Shown here in pieces: positions 18,582 to 26,053 of a stretch of DNA of 64,000 bases. Numbering within the stretch: the first letter of the stretch is position 1; each line of letters starts with the position of its first letter. The notes beneath the pieces were generated by a model, which worked only from the letters and a program-made list of their open reading frames with translations, was not told where the DNA came from and made no database searches. The translations under genes were made by a program, and so were the position numbers. Source of the DNA: an uncultured bacterium (GTDB lineage: Bacteria; Verrucomicrobiota; Kiritimatiellia; CAIVKH01); NCBI GenBank assembly GCA_903906425.1, contig CAIVKH010000068.1, positions 1 to 64,000 of the forward strand, in the 5' to 3' direction.

Positions 18582-18693
18582 TTCCAATCATTGGAACTTT
18601 GCGCGTTCGTGTTTTCCAATCATTGCAAGTTTTCCGGTCCGCATTTTGCCAATGATTGGAAGTTTGCGCTTCCGTATTTTCCAATCATTGGAG
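18582..18693. repeat. Phased palindrome array, 4 copies
   Basis: The largest array. Copies at 18582-18596 (perfect), 18614-18628 (TTGCAA arm), 18647-18661 (second base G) and 18679-18693 (last base G), with centre spacings 32, 33 and 32 bp. It fills much of the 285-bp divergent gap between the giant coiled-coil gene and cysS, where promoters of both genes must lie. Confidence 0.95.
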
Positions 18694-18812
18694 CTTTCCG
18701 ATTCCCCGTTTGCGATGCGGCCGGGCCGGCAAATTACGCGTCGGGCCGCCGGAGGCGAGGCGACACAATCGCGTTGCGCCGTCTTCGCGTGCCGCTACAC
18801 TGCGCGGCCAAT

Positions 18813-20240
18813 ATGAGCATTCGATTTCACAACACGCTGACGCGGCAGACGGAAGATTTCGTACCGATGGAGCCGGGCCGCGTGAGGCTCTATACGTGCG
18901 GGCCGACGGTTTACAACTTCGCGCACATCGGAAATTTTCGCGCGTATTTGTTCGAGGATTTGCTGCACCGCTATCTCGAATTTCGCGGGCTCAACGTCAC
19001 GCAGATCATGAACCTCACGGACGTGGACGACAAAACGATCAAGGGCGCGATTGCGCAGAAAATTCCGTTGAAGGAATTCACGAAGCCGTTCATCGAGGCG
19101 TTTTTTGCCGATCTCAAAACGCTCAACATCACGCCGGCCGACAAATATCCCGCCGCGACCGATCACATTCCCGAAATGATCTCGATCATCGAGAAGCTCA
19201 TCGCGAAGGGACACGCGTACCAGAGCGACGACAAGTCGGTGTACTACCGCATTGATTCATTTCCGCATTACGGCTGCCTCGCGCACATTGACCGGGAAGG
19301 CATGCGATCCGGTGCGCGCGTGTCGCAGGACGAATACGAAAAAGACAACGTCGCCGATTTCGCGCTGTGGAAGGCGTGGGACGAAAAAGATGGCGACATC
19401 GTCTGGGATTCGCCGTGGGGCCGCGGCCGGCCCGGCTGGCACATCGAATGTTCCGCCATGGCGATGAAATATCTCGGCGAGAGTTTCGACATGCACACCG
19501 GCGGCGTGGACAACGTCTTCCCGCACCACGACGACGAAATCGCGCAGAGCGAAGCCGCGACCGGCAAAAAATTCGTCAACGTCTGGCTCCACTGCGCGCA
19601 CCTCGTCGTGGACGGCAAGAAAATGTCCAAGAGCGCCGGAAACTTTTTCACGCTGCGCGACATCCTCGGCAAAGGTTGGACCGGTCGTGAACTCCGGTAC
19701 GTTCTTCTCGCGACGCACTATCGCCAGTCGCTGAACTTCACCTTCGAAGGTCTCGCCGCCGCCCGTACCGCGCTGCAACGCCTCGATGAATTCCGCACAC
19801 GACTGGCTGAAATATCAGAATTGGCTTGGGGAACTCCGTCAACTCCGGGGCCGACAGCAAATGAAGCCCCGCAATGGGCGTTAAACGGGCGGGATCAATT
19901 CATCGCATCGCTGGACGACGATCTCAATATTTCAGGTGGTCTTGCGGCAATCTTTGACATGGTTCGCGATGGTAATCGCGCGCTTGATGAGACGGGGATT
20001 ACTCAACCTGAGGCAAGGCGCGCACTCGACTTGTGGCTACAATTAGATCGCGTCCTAGGCTTGATACCGAAAAAGTCGCTGATCGAAATTCCCGATGAGA
20101 TCAATCGCCTTGTAGAGCAGCGCCAAGAGGCCCGAAAGAACAAAGACTGGAAAGAATCCGACCGCCTCCGCGACGCGATTGCGGCGCTCAGCTGGGAAAT
20201 CAAAGACACGCCGCAGGGACCGAAGGTAAAAATGAAATAG
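18813..20240 (+). CDS. cysS: Cysteinyl-tRNA synthetase
   Basis: Class I aminoacyl-tRNA synthetase of 475 aa (usual about 460) charging tRNA-Cys. It starts MSIRFHNTLTRQ. CGPTVYNFAHIGN carries a zinc ligand cysteine and the HIGH-type motif (about 28-42), ECSAMAMKYLGE and HHDDEIAQSE follow, and KMSKS lies near 269. The last third, from about 19800, looks less GC-biased at third codon positions than the rest. Its final codons (WEIKDTPQGPKVKMK) are echoed by a second, diverged copy at 20847-20921, beyond the toxin-antitoxin pair. The present 3' end therefore seems to be a replacement acquired with that pair. Confidence 0.97.
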   Translation: MSIRFHNTLTRQTEDFVPMEPGRVRLYTCGPTVYNFAHIGNFRAYLFEDLLHRYLEFRGLNVTQIMNLTDVDDKTIKGAIAQKIPLKEFTKPFIEAFFADLKTLNITPADKYPAATDHIPEMISIIEKLIAKGHAYQSDDKSVYYRIDSFPHYGCLAHIDREGMRSGARVSQDEYEKDNVADFALWKAWDEKDGDIVWDSPWGRGRPGWHIECSAMAMKYLGESFDMHTGGVDNVFPHHDDEIAQSEAATGKKFVNVWLHCAHLVVDGKKMSKSAGNFFTLRDILGKGWTGRELRYVLLATHYRQSLNFTFEGLAAARTALQRLDEFRTRLAEISELAWGTPSTPGPTANEAPQWALNGRDQFIASLDDDLNISGGLAAIFDMVRDGNRALDETGITQPEARRALDLWLQLDRVLGLIPKKSLIEIPDEINRLVEQRQEARKNKDWKESDRLRDAIAALSWEIKDTPQGPKVKMK

Positions 20241-20283
20241 TGCCGCGATTGCCGAATGCGGCACGAGCGGGCATAGTTGCGCC

Positions 20284-20577
20284 ATGAACAAATCGTTCGT
20301 CTGGGATGACGCGAAGAACGCACGGTTGATCAGAGATCGCGGAATCTCGTTCGACGACATCGTCGTCCATATTCAGAACGGCGATCTGGTGGACGTGGTT
20401 GCGAATGCAAATCAGGACAAATATTCAGGGCAGAGGGTTTTCGTCGTGAACGTGGACGGCTACATCCACCTTGTTCCTTTCGACGAAACCGGGGACCATT
20501 ATTTCCTGCGAACGATTTTTCCGAGCCGGAAAGCCACGAAGAAATATTTGCGAGGTGCCGACCATGAAACTCGATAA
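20284..20577 (+). CDS. brnT: BrnT-family toxin
   Basis: 97-aa protein matching BrnT, an RNase toxin of type II toxin-antitoxin systems with a RelE-like fold. It opens FVWDDAKNARLIRDRGISFDD and continues with GQRVFVVNVDGYIHLVPF and the C-terminal FPSRKATKKYLRG, in the usual BrnT order. The next gene overlaps its end by 14 bp, as is common for brnTA operons. It lies between two versions of the cysS 3' end, so it is an inserted cassette in a cysS-tmk operon. Confidence 0.8.
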   Translation: MNKSFVWDDAKNARLIRDRGISFDDIVVHIQNGDLVDVVANANQDKYSGQRVFVVNVDGYIHLVPFDETGDHYFLRTIFPSRKATKKYLRGADHETR

Positions 20578-20836
20578 AGAAGAAAAAGAACTGCTCGCCG
20601 CATTCGAACGGGGCGATCTGAAATCCGCCCCCAACGTGAAACGCGAAATCGCTCGCTACCAGCGCGACGCCGCCGCGCACGTCGAAAAAAGGAAACAACT
20701 GAACCTCCGCATCACCCAGAGCGATTTCATCATGCTCCAGCGCCGCGCCGCCCGCGAGGGACTCGCCTATCAGGATCTTGCCACAAGCGTGCTTCACAAG
20801 TTCGTTGCCGGAAATCGAACCGCCAAAGTTGCATGA
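20564..20836 (+). CDS. BrnA-like antitoxin (CopG/ribbon-helix-helix type)
   Basis: 90-aa partner of the BrnT toxin. The C-terminal part, LNLRITQSDFIMLQRRAAREG followed by YQDLATSVLHKFV, looks like a ribbon-helix-helix DNA-binding domain of the BrnA/CopG type; the N-terminal part is charged and helical and could neutralise the toxin. Such antitoxins usually repress their own operon. The start at 20564 lies inside the toxin gene. Identification rests on context and the RHH-like pattern. Confidence 0.75.
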   Translation: MKLDKEEKELLAAFERGDLKSAPNVKREIARYQRDAAAHVEKRKQLNLRITQSDFIMLQRRAAREGLAYQDLATSVLHKFVAGNRTAKVA

Positions 20837-20846
20837 GCGAGACTGA

Positions 20847-20921
20847 ATCCACGATGAAATCGCGGCGCGCGGCTGGGAAATCAAAGACACTCCGCAGGGA
20901 CCGAAGGTGAAGAAGAAATGA
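20847..20921 (+). pseudogene. Second cysS 3' tail (remnant)
   Basis: Read in frame, this stretch encodes DEIAARG followed by WEIKDTPQGPKVKKK and a TGA stop. From the shared WEIKD onward only one residue differs from the end of the intact cysS. It lacks any start and is preceded by an in-frame stop at 20844-20846. Its TGA overlaps the tmk start codon as ATGA, the arrangement expected for an intact cysS-tmk operon. I infer that this is the original cysS end, left behind when new DNA carrying a cysS 3' part and the brnTA-like pair came in. Confidence 0.8.
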
Positions 20922-21562
20922 AGCGCGGAAAATTCATCACGTTTGAGGGGCCGGAGGGCGGCGGCAAGACGACTCAGGCGAAGCGGCTGATTCAGCGGTT
21001 GCGCGATGCGGGTTTCGAAGTCGTGTACACGCGCGAGCCGGGCGGAACCGAATTGGGCGAGGCGATCCGCGGAATCCTCCAGCACGATGCGATCAAGGAG
21101 GCTCTGACGGATGAGTCGGAGGTTTTTCTTTTTCTCGCGAGCCGCGCTCAACTCGTCCGCAATGTGATTTTGCCCGCGCTGGCCGAGGGTAAAATCGTCA
21201 TCAGTGACCGCTTCGCGGATTCGACGACGGCCTACCAGGGCTACGGCCGCGGCTTCCCGGTCGAAACGATGATTGCGATGAATGCGTTCGCGATCGGTGA
21301 GGCGATTCCTGATGTGACGCTGCTGCTCGACGTGGAAATCAGCGCCGGTTTCGAGCGGCTCGCGGTGCGGCAGAAGGAACTTTTCGAGAAGGCCGACCGG
21401 ATCGAACGCGAGCAGCGCGAATTCCACGAGCGCGTCCGCAACGGTTACCTCGAACTTGCGAAGCGATTTCCCGACCGCTACCGCCGCATTGATGCCGGGC
21501 GCGAGCCGCATCTGGTCGAAGCGGATGTCTGGAAGACGGTGAACGATGTCCTCCGCGGATAA
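20918..21562 (+). CDS. tmk: Thymidylate kinase
   Basis: Converts dTMP to dTDP with ATP in the dTTP pathway. 214 aa, standard length. P-loop FEGPEGGGKTTQ lies near residues 9-20, the REPGGTELGE substrate motif near 44, and DRFADSTTAYQGYGRG near 97-112; the last matches the DR(Y/F) signature and is followed by the lid region. The start overlaps the TGA of the cysS tail remnant, and the 3' end overlaps holB by 17 bp, so tmk and holB are translationally coupled, a frequent pairing in bacteria. Confidence 0.96.
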   Translation: MKRGKFITFEGPEGGGKTTQAKRLIQRLRDAGFEVVYTREPGGTELGEAIRGILQHDAIKEALTDESEVFLFLASRAQLVRNVILPALAEGKIVISDRFADSTTAYQGYGRGFPVETMIAMNAFAIGEAIPDVTLLLDVEISAGFERLAVRQKELFEKADRIEREQREFHERVRNGYLELAKRFPDRYRRIDAGREPHLVEADVWKTVNDVLRG

Positions 21563-22505
21563 ATCAAACGAAATGCTTGAAATGTTCCGCCGCAATTTCG
21601 CGGCCGGGCGGCTGGCGCACGCGTACGTGGTCCAGGGGTCGCCATCGGGCGAGGCGTGGGCTTTTGCCGTTTCGGCGCTTCAACTTTTATTCTGCGAGGG
21701 CCTGACGAAACCGTGCGGGGAGTGTCGCGAGTGCCGCAAGGTTGTGGATCGAAATCATCCGGACATCCGGTGGCTGGAGCCGGAGAAAAAAAGCAGGACG
21801 TTCGATGTCGATAAACAAATCCGGCCGATGCTCCGCGATTTGGAAATGACTTCTTTTCAGGGCGGCTGGAAGGCGGTCGTGATCATCGAAGCGGACCGGC
21901 TGAATGATTCGCACGCAAACGCGATCTTGAAATCGCTGGAGGAACCGGGCCAGCGGCGGCTGTGGCTGCTGCTGACGGCGCATCCCGACCAACTGCTCAC
22001 GACGATTCATTCGCGCTGCCAGCGGATCGTGCTGACGCACTCGCAAAATTATTTTGAGGGAACGTGGGTCGCGCCGCTGCGCGAGTGGCTGCTGGCGCCG
22101 CCGCAGCCGGCGGGGATTCCGGCGCTCGCGGGAGCTGCCTATTTGAAGCAGATTCTGGAAACGGAAAAGGCGGCGATTGCGAAGAAGATTCGCGAGGAAA
22201 CGGCGGACGAGGAAATCGAAAAGGAAGTTTTCGAGGCGCGCGTGCGGTCGGGGGAAATCAAAATCCGCGCGGAGATTCTGCGCTACATCACGCTTTGGCG
22301 CCGCGACGTTCTAGCGTGCGCGAGCGGTGCCGGAACCGATGTTTTGCATTTCGCCGGCGACGAACAGACGCTAAGATCGCTTGCGAAGCAACTGGGCATT
22401 CCCGGTGCGCTGGCGTCGCTGCGGGCCGTTCAGGGGCTGTCGCGGCGCGTTGACCGGAACGTGCCGGATCTGCTTTCGTTCGAGGCGGCGTTGCTGGCGG
22501 GATGA
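21546..22505 (+). CDS. holB: DNA polymerase III delta' subunit
   Basis: Clamp-loader subunit of 319 aa. The N-terminal AAA+ fold has a degraded P-loop (QGSPSGEAWAF), as expected for delta', which does not hydrolyse ATP. A zinc-binding CGECRECRK cluster lies near residues 58-66, and the region ANAILKSLEEPG with LLLTAHPDQLLTTIHSRCQ carries the SRC motif diagnostic of clamp-loader subunits. It overlaps tmk upstream and the next frame downstream (ATGA at 22502). Confidence 0.92.
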   Translation: MSSADKSNEMLEMFRRNFAAGRLAHAYVVQGSPSGEAWAFAVSALQLLFCEGLTKPCGECRECRKVVDRNHPDIRWLEPEKKSRTFDVDKQIRPMLRDLEMTSFQGGWKAVVIIEADRLNDSHANAILKSLEEPGQRRLWLLLTAHPDQLLTTIHSRCQRIVLTHSQNYFEGTWVAPLREWLLAPPQPAGIPALAGAAYLKQILETEKAAIAKKIREETADEEIEKEVFEARVRSGEIKIRAEILRYITLWRRDVLACASGAGTDVLHFAGDEQTLRSLAKQLGIPGALASLRAVQGLSRRVDRNVPDLLSFEAALLAG

Positions 22506-22552
22506 AACCACAGAGGTCAGAAGTCAGAGATCAGAGATCAGAGGTCAGCAAG
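22502..22552. repeat. GATCAGA/GGTCAGA microsatellite-like stretch
   Basis: Imperfect tandem copies of a 7-9 bp unit (AGAGGTCAG, AAGTCAGAG, ATCAGAG) right after the holB stop codon. It is in frame with the following gene, so an ATG at 22502 would translate it, but the ATG at 22553 gives a better signal peptide. It belongs with the other simple dispersed elements in the window. Confidence 0.7.
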
Positions 22553-23611
22553 ATGAAAACATTCGTCACGAGGGAATTTTCCAATGATTGGAAAATGGCG
22601 GCGCGGAGACTTCCAATGATTGGAATTCTCGGCGCGCTGATTTGCGGCGCGGCGATGGCGGCGGAGGAGCCGGCGAAAAAATTTTCGAACGGGGCGGACG
22701 TGCAGGCGGCGCTGGATGCGCTGCCGGAGGGCGGCGGCGAGGTCGTGCTTCCGCCGGGCGTGATCACGGTGATGAATCCGATTGTGATGAATCGCGACGG
22801 CGAGGTGCTGCGCGGTTCGGGCGTCGCGACCATTTTGCGACTGGCGAACCGGATGAATGCGCCGGTGGTGATTCTCGGTACGATCAAGAACAAGCCGACG
22901 CAGACGGTCGCGAATTTGCGGCTGGCGGATTTGTCCATTGACGGCAACCGCGAAAATCAGAAGGCGGAGAAGTGGCAGATCGCGGGCGAGGGTTCGGAGA
23001 TCCGCAACAACGGCGTGACGGTGCGCGGCGTGCGCGATTGCGTCGTCGAGCGGGTGACGGCGTACAGCTGCCGGTCGGGCGGGCTCGTCGCGGAGAAGGG
23101 CGTGCAGCGGCTGACGGTGGACAAATTCACATCGTACGGAAACGAGTTCGACGGGCTGGCGTCCTACAAGACGACGGACAGTTCGTTCTCGCACATTCAC
23201 TGTTACGACAATCCGAAGGGCGCGGGCATTTCACTCGACCTGGCGTTCAACGGAAACGCCATCAGCGACGCAGTGCTCACGGAAAATGACATCGGCATTT
23301 TCATGCGCGAGTCGTGCAGAAACGTGATGCAGGGCATCGTCATTCGCGGCAGCCTTCACGACGGAATTTTCATGGCGCAGGCGACCGGGCCGAGCGCGAA
23401 AGGCTGGGGACTTATTCCGGGCACCGAGTGCATTGACAATCTATTCAGCGGGCTTGTCTCAATGGACAACGGCGGCGCGGCGTTTCATGTCGCCGATCTG
23501 GCCTGCACGAACAACATCGTCAGCGGTGCGAAGTTTCTGAACAACAAGAAGGGCGGATTTGCGGAGGCTGCGCCGGGCCTGGTGCGGCGGTTCGGAATGA
23601 TCGAGCAGTGA
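22553..23611 (+). CDS. Secreted right-handed beta-helix protein
   Basis: About 352 aa with the parallel beta-helix (pectate-lyase-like) pattern: repeated short strands with stacked Asn/Val/Ile such as NNGVTVRGVRDCVVERVTAYS, and ADVQAALDALPEGGGEVVLPPG near the start, typical of polysaccharide lyases and related secreted enzymes. The signal peptide region is unusual: codons for FSNDWK and LPMIG come from two copies of the 15-bp palindrome (22579-22593, 22611-22625), just before the hydrophobic core ILGALICGAAMA. The start at 22553 is chosen over 22502 because the upstream part is a microsatellite. Catalytic residues cannot be assigned. It converges on the PPC gene with only 18 bp between. Confidence 0.8.
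   Translation: MKTFVTREFSNDWKMAARRLPMIGILGALICGAAMAAEEPAKKFSNGADVQAALDALPEGGGEVVLPPGVITVMNPIVMNRDGEVLRGSGVATILRLANRMNAPVVILGTIKNKPTQTVANLRLADLSIDGNRENQKAEKWQIAGEGSEIRNNGVTVRGVRDCVVERVTAYSCRSGGLVAEKGVQRLTVDKFTSYGNEFDGLASYKTTDSSFSHIHCYDNPKGAGISLDLAFNGNAISDAVLTENDIGIFMRESCRNVMQGIVIRGSLHDGIFMAQATGPSAKGWGLIPGTECIDNLFSGLVSMDNGGAAFHVADLACTNNIVSGAKFLNNKKGGFAEAAPGLVRRFGMIEQ
22579..22625. repeat. Phased palindrome array, 2 copies, inside a signal-peptide coding region
   Basis: Perfect copies at 22579-22593 and 22611-22625, 32 bp apart. Because 32 is not a multiple of 3, the copies are read in different frames, giving SNDW and PMIG. Confidence 0.95.
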
Positions 23612-23629
23612 GACGCCGCGGCGAGCGCG

Positions 23630-26008
23630 TCACTTCGCGACAATTTCAAACGGGATCGCAGGCAGTGTCGTGATCTGAAACCGCCCGCCGCCGATCTTGG
23701 GTTTGTCCGGCGATGCTGATTTCTTGGCGTAGACGTCAATAATCAGATTTCCTTTAGTGCCGGCCTTCGATTTGGAGGCGTCGCAGGCGAGCGTGATTTC
23801 TCCGCCGCTCTCCATGACCGTGAATTTCTTGATAGTGACGCCGGCGGGCGGGTCGTTGAGTTCAAGCTCGGCTTTTTCGGCCATCTGATAGCCGGGTACA
23901 TTCAGCTTCACGATCGCGGTGCCGCCGGCGGGAATTTTTGCGGGCAGGCTGCTGACGACCTTGATGGAGCCGCCGGCATTTTTGAAACGCTCGGCCGCCT
24001 TTCCGCCGCCGCCGCCGAATTTCGAGAAGGCTTTTCCGCCGCCGCTGGCGGCGAGCAATTCCTGCTCCGGAACCAGATGGCGATAGGCGAAGGCCTGCAT
24101 CATGTCCTCGGCAGGCACTGCGGTGTGGACGATTTCCTTGCCGCAGACTGTGGCGCGGCCTTCAACCTGTAACTCGACCGGCTTCGCGAGGGACACGCCC
24201 GGCATCGAGATGGTGACCTTCGCCGTCTCCTGCGTGGCCAGAACGCCGCCGCCATTGATGCGGATGCCCGAGGGCGCATTTTTCAGATTGAGGCTGATGG
24301 CATTGGTGAAGCCGTCGCGGCGGAGCGCATAAATCGTGACCGGCACCGAGCCGCCGAAGCGCGAATTGATGCTCGATGGAACGACGCGCAGCGCGAAGTC
24401 CGGCCGCGGTTCGCTGATGCGGAGGCGGTAGGCAAATTCCGGGCCGCCGTTGCGCTGTGTGTCTTCGATTTCGACGAAGTAAGTTCCGTCCTTCGGGAGC
24501 TTGGCGCAGAAATATGAATCGGCGTGGTGCGTTTCGAGGCCGTAGCCGCGGTCTTCGGTGTCGTCGTTGAATGCGATCTGTTTGCCGTCGGCGTCGGTCA
24601 GTTTCAGGCGCGAATCGAGCGGCGAATTGAGGCGGCGAGCGTCAACCTCCGCGACGATTTCCTGGCCAGCCTTGCCGTCGAATTTGAAGAGCTGACGGGC
24701 GGCGGGCTCTTCAATGCGGCCGTTGATGATGACCGGAAGTTTGATGCTCTGTGCGTCCCGCGGCTCGCTGATTTTTTCCTTCGCCATGATTTCCGGCAGC
24801 GTGTCCACGGAGAACGGCATCACGTTGGAAACCCAGTCGTCCTTGCGGAGGGTAACCGGATAGACGCCCGCTTCCCTTTTCGCGTTGTCAATGGTCAGGG
24901 TTTTCTTCGGCAGGTTCCAACCCTTGAGTTCGACTTTCGTTTCGGTGCCTGCGGGGCCGCCGAGCGGGAACATGCTGGTGATGAACGGCACTTCGCCGAC
25001 GGTGATGCGATAGACGAAGTCCTCGCGGCCGCGGTAGATCGAGTCGCGGATTTCCATCGTGTATTGGCCGTCGGCGGGAATTTCGTAGAACAGCACCGGG
25101 TCGGGGTTGAAACGAAAGTCGTCGTCATAGGCGACTTCCTTGCCGGCGGAATCGTACAGCGCGATCGTGGCCTGGAACCAGCCGGGCACCGCATCGGCGA
25201 GATACGGAATCAACTCGCGAGCGCTGGCGGCGATGACCAGCTTCGCGCCTTTCTTGGCGTCAAAGCGGAATCGATCAATATCGCCCGGCAGAATCTGGCC
25301 GTTCACGACGGCGGGCAGCTTGACCACAGTCCCGGGTTCGGTGGAGATGGACGTCTTCTCGGTTTCGGAAAACTCCTGCAGCGACCCGACGCGGAAGACC
25401 ATCGGGTTCGACAAACCAAGCGACGTGTCCAGGCGCAGTTCGCGGTCGCCGGGTTCGGCATCCGGAGCGATGGTGAATTTCAGATCAACCGACTCCGAGA
25501 TCGCGGGATTGATCGCGCTCTTCTTCGAGATGTCGTTCTTGCGCGCGTAATCGCGGATGGCCCGCAGGCTGACCTCCTCGATTCCGGCGCCTTTGAGCGT
25601 CGTCGTGAGTTGGTCGCGCAATTTTTCCGCTTCTCCCTTCCTCGCCGCGTTGGTCTTCGCGATGTCATCGAGCGCCATCAACTTCTCGATGTTGTTCCGG
25701 ATTCCGTTGAGCTGCTGCACCGTCAGCGTCTTGGTGTGTTTGGTGACGACGGCCGAGACGCCGTTGCCGCTGACACACACGTTCGAGACGCCGTTGAGAT
25801 ATTGCCCGCCGATGACGACTTCGAACGTGGAACCATGCTGGCCGCCCGCGGGAAAAATGTAGCCGATGTGCGGCGTGTTTTGCTGCGCGCGCGCGGCCGG
25901 CGCAAACCAAGCCGCCGCGATCGCGATGGCCAGCGCGGCGAACGCAAAGTTTCCAATGATTGGAAATTTGCGCGGCGGTCTTTTCCAATGATTGGAAATT
26001 TTCTTCAT
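23630..26008 (-). CDS. Secreted pre-peptidase (PPC) domain protein of the planctomycete type
   Basis: Exported protein of 792 aa. The ATG at 26008 has GAGGGA upstream. The N-terminus contains a signal peptide cut near ARAQQN, whose n-region (SNHWK, FPIIGN) is encoded by two copies of the 15-bp palindrome. An IPT/Ig-like opening (YIFPAGGQHGSTFEVVIGGQ) is followed by at least two PPC-type beta-sandwiches, with DIDRFRFDAKKGAKLVIA, LYDSAGKEVAYDDDFRFNPD and a second copy LFKFDGKAGQEIVAEV with DDTEDRGYG, then further Ig-like segments. This architecture is normally encoded next to DUF1549 and DUF1501 genes, as here. Function unknown; the location is extracytoplasmic. Confidence 0.85.
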   Translation of the reverse strand: MKKISNHWKRPPRKFPIIGNFAFAALAIAIAAAWFAPAARAQQNTPHIGYIFPAGGQHGSTFEVVIGGQYLNGVSNVCVSGNGVSAVVTKHTKTLTVQQLNGIRNNIEKLMALDDIAKTNAARKGEAEKLRDQLTTTLKGAGIEEVSLRAIRDYARKNDISKKSAINPAISESVDLKFTIAPDAEPGDRELRLDTSLGLSNPMVFRVGSLQEFSETEKTSISTEPGTVVKLPAVVNGQILPGDIDRFRFDAKKGAKLVIAASARELIPYLADAVPGWFQATIALYDSAGKEVAYDDDFRFNPDPVLFYEIPADGQYTMEIRDSIYRGREDFVYRITVGEVPFITSMFPLGGPAGTETKVELKGWNLPKKTLTIDNAKREAGVYPVTLRKDDWVSNVMPFSVDTLPEIMAKEKISEPRDAQSIKLPVIINGRIEEPAARQLFKFDGKAGQEIVAEVDARRLNSPLDSRLKLTDADGKQIAFNDDTEDRGYGLETHHADSYFCAKLPKDGTYFVEIEDTQRNGGPEFAYRLRISEPRPDFALRVVPSSINSRFGGSVPVTIYALRRDGFTNAISLNLKNAPSGIRINGGGVLATQETAKVTISMPGVSLAKPVELQVEGRATVCGKEIVHTAVPAEDMMQAFAYRHLVPEQELLAASGGGKAFSKFGGGGGKAAERFKNAGGSIKVVSSLPAKIPAGGTAIVKLNVPGYQMAEKAELELNDPPAGVTIKKFTVMESGGEITLACDASKSKAGTKGNLIIDVYAKKSASPDKPKIGGGRFQITTLPAIPFEIVAK
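25951..25997. repeat. Phased palindrome array, 2 copies, inside a signal-peptide coding region
   Basis: Perfect copies at 25951-25965 and 25983-25997, 32 bp apart, translated on the minus strand as FPIIGN and SNHWK in the n-region of the PPC protein signal peptide. Confidence 0.95.
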
Positions 26009-26053
26009 CGGTCCCTCTTCAGTTCGGCGGTTGGAATCTGGCGTCGCATTCGC

